Shown in pieces: positions 48,501 through 57,500 of a stretch of 64,000 nucleotides of DNA. The notes beneath the pieces are model-generated. The model was not told the DNA's origin and did not search any database. It saw only the letters and a list, made by a program, of their open reading frames with translations. Source of the DNA: Oreohelix idahoensis (taxonomy: Eukaryota; Mollusca; Gastropoda; Stylommatophora; Oreohelicidae); assembly GCA_024509875.1 (NCBI GenBank), contig JAMPIV010021235.1:186001-250000 (forward strand). The letters run 5' to 3'. Both the position numbers and the translations under genes were made by a program. The stretch's first letter is position 1, and each line of letters begins with the position of its first letter.

Positions 48501-51500
48501 AAATGTTTCATGTGAGAAAGGATAAGTATGTGTAATGCTCAGTGTGAGTATATATGTCACTGTCTGTATCGGCTGGGAGGTGTCACTGTACGGCCAGAAC
48601 GAGTGGTGTAAAGTGCTGGTGGTTCTGCGGAAGTCCCTGGTTTAGCTTGAGTTGGTTGTGATTTCGGCCTTGGCGCTTGTTGGTTTTGTGGGGCACCAAA
48701 GTCTGGAGTTACTGCATTGTCTGTTGAAAGCATGGGAATTCTCTGTTCTGTTGTATTCTGTGGGATTTCTCTTATGTCCACTCTGTTTCGCCTCAGGAGG
48801 TTGCTGCTGCTGTCTGGTCTTAAAGTATAGCTCCTGGGTTCAGGGTTTCTGGAAATGATTGTTGCTTTTGACCATGTGTCATTGTTGTGGTTGTAGGTAG
48901 TCACATGCTGACCAGGATATAATGGTGGTAAGTCTTTAGCACATTTGTCATAGTTGGATTTCTGAACTTGCTGACGATGCTGAAATTGATCATATGTGCT
49001 GTCTCTATGTTGTGGACGGAAGTGGACCTTAGATGGTAGGAGGTCTTTAATTCTTCTATCAAACATAAGTTCTGCTGGACTGTCGATCTTACTGTCTACC
49101 GGTGTTGTTCTCCATCTCAAGAGTGCTAGGTGTACATCCTCTGTTCTTGTTTTCTTCATGATTGACTTGATAGTTTGTATCTGTCTCTCAATGAACCATT
49201 AGATTTAGGGTATCTAGGTGATGATGTTGTGTGTTTGATCTTCCAGTCCTTAGTGAAGTTTCTGTATGCTTGACCTGAGAAATGTGGACCGTTGTCTGAT
49301 CTAATTTCATCTGGGATGCCAAACATGCTGCAATACTTCTTTGTAATGTCTGCAATAACAGCTGATGGTGAGGGTTGTGGAAGTTTCTCAATGATGGGAA
49401 ATTTGCTGTAGTAATCAGCAATAATAAGATAGTCATTATTGTCGATTGAGAAAATATCAGTTCCTATAATGCTCCAAGGGCTCAATGGTATGTCTGATGG
49501 TATGAGAGGTTCTCTGCACTGCCTATTTGCATGTTCTTGGCAAATTGAACAGTTTTTACATAGTGTTTCTATGTCCTTGTTTATCTGTGGCCAGTAAACA
49601 TCTTTCTTTGCTCTCAGTTGTGTCTTCACAATACCAAGGTGACTATTATGGAGCTGTTTAAGGATGATATCGCGTTGTGTTTCTGGTACAACAATGCGAT
49701 CTCCTTTAAGGATCAGACCATCTTCGATGCTTAACTCGTCCCTCATCGAGTAGTATGACGGATGTGTGTTGGAACTTCCCTGATAGAGCTTGGCCATCCA
49801 TGGTATATCAGTTCTTTGAGAGAGTTAAGGATAGGATCTCTCATTGTGTCTTCTCTGATGTGTTCAAGCCGATTATCGCTAAACTTGACAAAATCTACTT
49901 TGATGTTTGGGGTAAGATCTGCTGTCTTGTTGGGGTTTGGTAATCTGCTGAGAGCATCTGCAAGACCTATATCCTCTCCTGGGATATACTGAATATTAAA
50001 ATCATAACCTTGTGTTTCCAATAACAGAGCTTGTAGTCGTGGTGGTGCTGAAGCTATTGGTTTTTTATGAATCATCTCAAGTGGCTTATGATCTGAGAGA
50101 ATTGTAAATGGGCGGTTGAAAAGAAATGTGTGGAAGCGTTTGATTCCAAAACGTACAGCTAGCATTTCTCTTTCAATGTTTGCAAGTTTCTTTTCGCCAG
50201 AACTTAATGATTTGCTTGCGTAAGCTACAGGACGAAGTTCTTTGGCATAGTGTCCTTCAGGATTTTTTGTCTGGTTGCAAAAGTGCTGCTCCTAGGCCTT
50301 TCAGACTGGAATCAACCATGAGAAAAGTGGGTGCTTGCATGTCATAGTATTTCAAGCGTGCATCAGATGATATGAGGGTCTTCAAGTGGTTGAATTTGTG
50401 TTGGTAGTCTTCTGACCATTCATACGGAGTTTCATTCTGTAGTAGAGATCGCAAAGGTTCTGCAGCAGCTGACAAATTTGGTATGAATTGTGCTAGGAAA
50501 TTGACAGCACCTAAGAATTGTTGCAGTTCCTTCTTTGTAGCTGGTGTTGGCATGTCATGAATATCTTCAACCTTTTTAGGGTCTGGTTTTACACCATTCT
50601 GGGTGTACAGCAATCCAAAAAATTGTATCTCCGTTGCCTTAATTGTACACTTTTTGCTGTTGAATGTTAGCCCATTGGCCTGTGCTACATGCATCAAGTT
50701 ACGGTCGTGTTCTTGTTCTGACCTGCCGCAGACTACAATGTCATCCGCAATAGCCACTGTACCAGAACATTGCTCAACAATGTTGTCAATCTTCTGTTGG
50801 AAGATGTCTTGTGATACATTCAAACCAAATGGGAGTCTCTTGAAACAATATCTGCCGAATGGTGTTCGAAAAGTTGTAAGGAGTTGACTTTCCTCTGCTA
50901 TCTCAACACTCCAGTATCCGTGTACAGCATCTAGTTTAGAAAAATATTTGGCATTGTGGAATCTGTGAGTTATCTCTTCCACTGTATGCATTTTGTGTGG
51001 ACAGCGCTTTAGACTGTTGTTTAAGTGTTTTGGGTCAAGGCAAACCCGAAGAGAACCATCCTGCTTCAGAACGGTTGTGATACTACTACACCAATCAGAA
51101 TGCTCTTCAACCTTTCTAATAACATCATTCTGCACCATCTTTTCTAGTTCTGTGGCAAGTTTCTGTTTAACATGTATAGGATACTTTCTAGGTGGGTCTA
51201 TCTTTGGCTCAGCGTTGTCTTTTAAAAAGAATCTTGCCTTTCCTGGAAGTTTGCCTATTCTGTCGAACTGTTCTGGGAATCGCTGTTTAAGGTCATCTAC
51301 TCCAGTGACGTGTAGAGTAAGATGTTCTTTTTTGTCAGCTTTAATGTTGTTAATAGTTACCACACTCAGCTTTTCGCACATTGGTAAACCCAAAATTGCA
51401 GGTCCTTCAACATCTACCAAGTAAAATGTTGACGATGTCCATTCAGAGTCTCTGTATAAACATTCAAGTGTTACTGCTCCGAAACAGTCTATACTTGTTC

Positions 51501-54500
51501 CATTGTAAGCTCTTAGCTTTGTCCTGCCACTCCTACTTTTTACATCCCTTGTGGGAAATCCTTGCTTATCCACCTTGTCAGGCATGATCTGTCTGAATAT
51601 TCTTAAGGGTAGAGTGTTACCTTGGGCACCTGTGTCTATCTTGAACCGAATATATCTTTCTTTGTGCCTTTTAATTCCTGGTATTCGGAATTGTACCTTG
51701 CAGAAAGCCTGCGTTCTCTTTGGTTCATTACTGAAAGTTAGTATCTTCACAGTATCACTCTGGCTCAGTAGCCATTTCTGGAACTCTGGCATTGGTGTGC
51801 TAAGAAGGATCTGTTCAATAATTCGCTCTTTTTCTTCTTCTTTGTTAAATTTACATACACTTGTTTTCTCCTTGATGCGAGTGAAGAAATCATCTAAACT
51901 TTCATCAGGTTTCTGTCGCAGGTGGTGGAGTTCTAATCTTGCCGCTCTAAAGTTTGTGTGCTTTATGATCAGACGTTTTTCAAATTCGTCCAATATGGCT
52001 ACGGGGTCGGTCGCTGACTCAACAGGCATGGCGGTAGCAAAACTGTTGTAAATTTTCAAACCTTCATCGTCCAATGCTTCTAGGATATATGGAGTTAAGG
52101 TTTGTCCTTCCAGACCAGTGGTCTTGGAATATAGATCTATGCGTTGGCGCCATAACAAGAAAGCTTCACTCTTATCATCTTGACCGGCGAATCTCATTTG
52201 CGGTGCGTTGCGATATTGTTTTGCCGCCATGGCTGACTTCGATGACGAAAATTAGCCGAATACTGTACTCACGTGTTATCGTGTAGCTGTTTTGCGTCAG
52301 TCCGGTATCGACCGCTGCCACCATGTAATGTTATGATGTATGTATATAAGCATTACCTCGTCATCTACACAAGCACACACATGTTTCAGAAAGCACTCAG
52401 TAAAAGCATGTTCAGTTCGTAGCCATGTTTATTTACAGAATATCGTACATGTCAAGATTCGCATTATATTACAATGTGTGGTTCGTACTTTAATGTATTC
52501 ATATTACAGTGATAACTGGTGCAGCACCACATCCTGACTCAGCACATTCGTTTTCTTTAGACTTATTGTGACACCAAAGTCCTTGCATGCTTTAGTGAAG
52601 CGATTCATCAGAATCGCATAATACATGACAGCATAATTCAGGACACACTGAGGATATTTTTTTAATTTTCTACAGGTGCAAAACTGAAAATTACAAGTTC
52701 ATGTTTGATAATGTACTTTCACAAGCACTTCAAATTTGCAGAATGGATAAAACCAGAAGACAAAAGTCAAATTGTAAATAACAGCTATAATGGATTGTGT
52801 TCAATTCCATAGAAAGAAAAAACTAAAAAAAAAAACAGGAGGATGGTACTTGGGAATCATGGCCCTAATGGTCCTGCCCCTTCTTTTCCTTCTTCAAGTA
52901 CCATGCCAGGTGGAGTAGGTGATCATGTCTCTCCACATGTTCTGGTCTTCAGTACTGCTGACTTCTTCCCATGCCAGGTGGAGTAGGTGATCATGTGATG
53001 CTAAACTTTCTAGTCATTTCTCTCTCTGTCATCCTCTATCTTTTTTTTCTTCAGTCTTTCTTGTTATGACAGGAATCTTCTTATGACAGGAATCTTTCTT
53101 GTTATGACAGGAATCTGTCTTGTTATGACAGGAATCTTTCTTGTTATGACAGGAATCTTTCTTGTTATGGCAGGAATCTGTCTTGTTATAACAGGAATCT
53201 GTCTTGTTGTGACAGGAATCTTTCTTGTTGTGACAGGAATCTTTCTTGTTGTGACAGGAATCTGTCTTGTTATGACAGGAATCTGTCTTGTTATGACAGG
53301 AATCTTTCTTGTTATGACAGGAATCTTTCTTGTTATGACATGAATCTTTCTTGTTATGACAGGAATCTTTCTTCTTATGACAGGAATCTGTCTTGTTATG
53401 ATAGGAATCTGTCTTGTTATGACAGGAATCTATCTTGTTATGACAGTAATCTTTCTTGTAATGACAGGAATCTTTCTTGTTATGACAGGAATCTTTCTTG
53501 TTATGACAGGAATCTTTCTTGTTATGACAGGAATCTTTCTTGTTATGACAGGAATCTTTCTTGTTATGACAGGAATCTTTCTTGTTATGACAGGATCTGT
53601 TGTCCTGCACATACAAGATTTAAAGGGGCTGAAACACTTGTCAAGCGGGAGGACCCTTCTGGATGATCATATTTATTTCTACCATTGATACTGCACACAG
53701 AAAGAAAAAGAATGTATATTCTCTGTCAAATGCAGAACTTTGTAAATGGGTACATGACTCTGTTCTTGAGCTAGGAAGACTAAAGACAGCAAGGAAGGGA
53801 AATAATCAACCCACCTCATAAAAAACGCTAGACCTAGTATGTTGAAGTCTCTAACACTTCACTTTCCTACAGCAGTAAAACAGCTGGTCCAGTAAGTACC
53901 TTTACCCCGTTTTTCAATCCCTAGGTGACTGTAGGTTTGAAAGGATCCAGCAGTTTCCAGAGTGTTGAAGTCACGGTCAATGCTTTCAATGAGAAATCTG
54001 AAGGTTATCTGAGCGGAGATCAGTTTGTGACCATCACGGTGAGTGTTATAAGTGGAGATTAGATTGTTAATGTTACGGTAAGTGTAATGAATGGAGATCA
54101 GTTTGTTAATGTTACAGTTAGTGTAATGAATGGTTATCAGTTTGTTAATGTTATGGTTAGTGTAATGAATGGAGATTAGATTGTTAATGTTACAGTAAGT
54201 GTAATGAATGGAGATTAGATTGTTAATGTTATGGTAAGTGTAATGAATGGTGATCAGTTTGTTAATGTTATGGTTAGTGTAATGAATGGAGATTAGATTG
54301 TTAATGTTATGGTAAGTGTAATGAATGGTGATCAGATTGTTAATGTTATGGTTAGTGCAATGAATGGAGATTAGATTGTTAATGTTATGGTAAGTGTAAT
54401 GAATGGTGATCAGATTGTTAATGTTATGGTTAGTGTAATGAATGGAGATTAGATTGTTAATATTATGGTAAGTGTAATGAATGGAGATCAGATTGTTAAT

Positions 54501-57500
54501 ATTATGGTAAGTGTAATGAATGGAGATCAGATTGTTAATATTATGGTAAGTGTAATGAATGGAGATCAGATTGTTAATATTATGGTAAGTGTAATGAATG
54601 GAGATCAGTATGTTAATGTTATGGTAAGTGTAATGAATGGAGATCAGTTAGTTAATATTATAGTAATGGTAACAAATTGTGATCAGATTGTTAATATTAT
54701 GGTAAGGGTAACAAATGGTGATCAGATTGTTAATATTATGTTAAGTGTAATGAATGGTGATCAGATTGTTAATATTATGGTAAGTGTAATGAATGGTGAT
54801 TAGATTGTTAATTTTACAGTTAATGTAATGAATGGAGATCAACCTGTTAATGTTATGGTTAGTGTAATGAATGGTGATCAGTTTGTTAATATTATGGTTA
54901 GTGTAAAGAATGGTGAACAGTTTGGTAATATTATGGTAAGTGTAATGAATGGTGATCAAAGTGTTTATATTATAGTAAATGTAATGAATGGTGATCAGAT
55001 TGTTAATGTTACAGTTAGTGTAATGAATGGTGATCAGTTTGTTAATATTATGGTAAGTGTAATGAATGGTTATCAGTTTGTTAATGTTACGGTAAGTGTA
55101 ATGAATGGAGATTAGATTGTTAATTTTACAGTTAGTGTAATGAATGGAGATCAGTTTGTTAATTTTACAGTTAGTGTAATGAATAGAGATCAGTTTGTTA
55201 ATGTTATGATAAGTGTAATGAATGGAGATTAGATTGTTAATATTATGGTAAATGTAATGAATGGAGATCAGTTTGTTAATGTTGCAGTAAATTTAATGAA
55301 TGGAGATCAGTTTGTTAATATTATTATAAGTGTAATGAATGGAGATCAGTTTGTTACTGTTATGGTTAGTGTAATGAATGGAGATTAGATTGTTAATATT
55401 ATGGTAAGTGTAGTGAATGGAGATCAGTTTGTTAATGTTATGGTAAGTGTAATGAATGGAGATCAGTTTGTTAATGTTATGGTAAGTGTAATGAATTGTG
55501 ATCAAAGTGTTTATATTATAGTAAATGTAATGAATGGTGATCAGATTGTTAATTTTACAGTTAGTGTAATGAGTGGAGATTAGATTGTTAATGTTATGGT
55601 AAGTGTAATGAGTGGAGATTAGATTGTTAATATGGTAAGTGTAATGAATGGTGATCAAAGTGTTTATATTATAGTAAATGTAATGAATGGAGATCATATT
55701 GTTATTCTTATGGTAAGTGTAATGTATGGAGATCAGTTTGTTGATATTATGTTGAGTGTAATAAGTGTATAAGTATAAATTATATCTGTATAAAAACAGT
55801 TGAACATATCATAATATGAAACAAATATATATAAAAACAGTTGAACAGATCATAATATGAAACAAATATCTATGAAAACAGTTGAACAGATCATAAAATG
55901 AAACATGTATCTATGAAAACAGGTGAGCAGATCATAATATGAAACAAACATCTGTGAAAACAGTTGAATAAATCATAACATGAAACATATATCTATGAAA
56001 ACAGTTGAATAAATCATAACATGAAACATATATCTATAGAAAAACACTTGAACAAGATTAAAGTATGATGCCCTTATCTGAGGAAACAGAGTCAGACAGG
56101 CTCACACATCTTGTTTTTATTAATTAAAGTGTTTCTTATTTAAAGTGTTGCATCTGCAGGTCAGTTCTCAGAAGCAAGGAGTTGTCTACTTTGCTGTAAG
56201 GTCCACAGTTGCAGGTGTAACTAACATCGAAGTCTCTGCCCGATCCAGTTTGGCTGCAGATGCAGAAAGACGGCCACTTTATGTCTTGGTATGTGTTGCT
56301 ATCTTCAGTTTTCATGCTTGAATGATTTTAAAGCATATACTGATACCATTTCCTTAGCAACTTTATTTTGATTATTTTCAAAATCATTACAAAATGTTTG
56401 ACTCTGTTCTTTGAACTTGACACTTTTAGTGTAATCATTTTATGATAAATCAGTCAGTTTATTTTTTATTACTTAGTTTTGTCCTTATCTATGTCACCAA
56501 AAAACCCTGTCGTCAAATATCAAAAATAATAATATTGGAAATAGAAACAACATGAAGGACCATTTCAAAGCTGATGTAAAATGGTGAATTCAGTACAAAC
56601 TTTTGTTTAGCTGTTATGTGCAGTATGGCCATGGGATCTGTACACAATCTGGTTTGTCTGCAACGTGCTTGTTTGTCTGTCAGTTCTCTGTCTGTGCAAG
56701 CTTTTAATTTCTCAAGGATCGTGTTTAACATTTCTCCCGGTGCACTGATAGTAACATTATTACTCTGCACTTTGTGCATTCATGTAAATCTGTATTTTAG
56801 GCAATTGAGCACATAACTTACCTTCCATTCTACTGGTATTTCTCCTCTCCCAGACTTCACCAAGTAATTTGTACAATATCACTGTAGGGGTGTCAGTATC
56901 TGCTTTGATGGATTCTGCTGGAATGTATCAGGACCAGCTGTTTTTCTCTTGCTATCCAATAATTGCCAAAAAATACTTTAACATCATGAATCTGCATTTT
57001 TATTTCTAGTATTTGTTAGGTACTTACCATTTTTTTGGAGTAGCAAGTAAAATTAGAAAAATTACTGCATTGACAAACCTGGATGAAGAAAAGCAGATCT
57101 ATTTGGAAAAACAATATTTGTGATTATTATATAAGAAAATGTCCTAAATAGATCACGGTATTCTCTTGTAAGATAGATCACGATGGCCTCTTAAAAGATA
57201 GATCACGGTGGTCTCTTGTAAGATAGATCACAGTGGTGTCTTATAAGATAGATCACGATGGTCTCTTATAAGATAGATCATGGTGCCTCTTATAAGATAG
57301 ATCATGGTGGCCTCTTATAAGATAGATCACGGTGGTCTCTTATAAGATAGATCACAGTGGCCTCTTATAAGATAGGTCACGGTGGCCTCATAAGGTAGAT
57401 CATGGTGGCCTCTTATAAGATAGATCATGGTGGCCTCTTATAAGATAGATCACGGTGGTCTCTTATAAGATAGGTCACGGTGGCCTCATAAGGTAGATCA

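Larger units (their letters stand above)
48273..52508 (-). mobile_element. Young Ty3/Gypsy element, 4236 bp
   Basis: 185-bp LTRs at 48273-48457 and 52324-52508, identical by eye, TGTAAT...ATTACA, with 5-bp duplication gtgat (48268-48272, 52509-52513). A primer site abuts the 5' LTR and a purine tract precedes the 3' LTR. It encodes Gag, protease, RT, RNase H and integrase on the minus strand in four frames, with three frame breaks. No envelope-like ORF. Identical LTRs mean a very recent insertion. Confidence 0.95.
47524..52625 (-). mobile_element. LINE 3' half, split by a Gypsy insertion
   Basis: The C-terminal part (47535-48272) and the upstream RT part (52514-52625) are one LINE interrupted at 48273-52508. 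Before the insertion the frame reads KACKDFGVTISLKKTNVLSQ; after it, ITIDNYELAVVHHFTYLGST, LLYGSETW, GHVHRMEDGR and GRPQLRFKDVCKRDM. The 3' end is the 32-bp sequence also found as the 10485 minisatellite, followed by (ATT)n. It is truncated upstream of 52625. Confidence 0.88.

Noticed and set aside
53029..53616. Long frames rich in HNKKDSC or LVMTGI
   Set aside because: Translations of a 21-bp repeat; open on both strands only because the unit is seven codons without stops.
54465..55583. Repeat ORFs with NGDQIVNIMVSVM as an independent protein
   Set aside because: They lie in the exon-derived minisatellite; no separate start, splice signal or promoter, and TAG interrupts many units.
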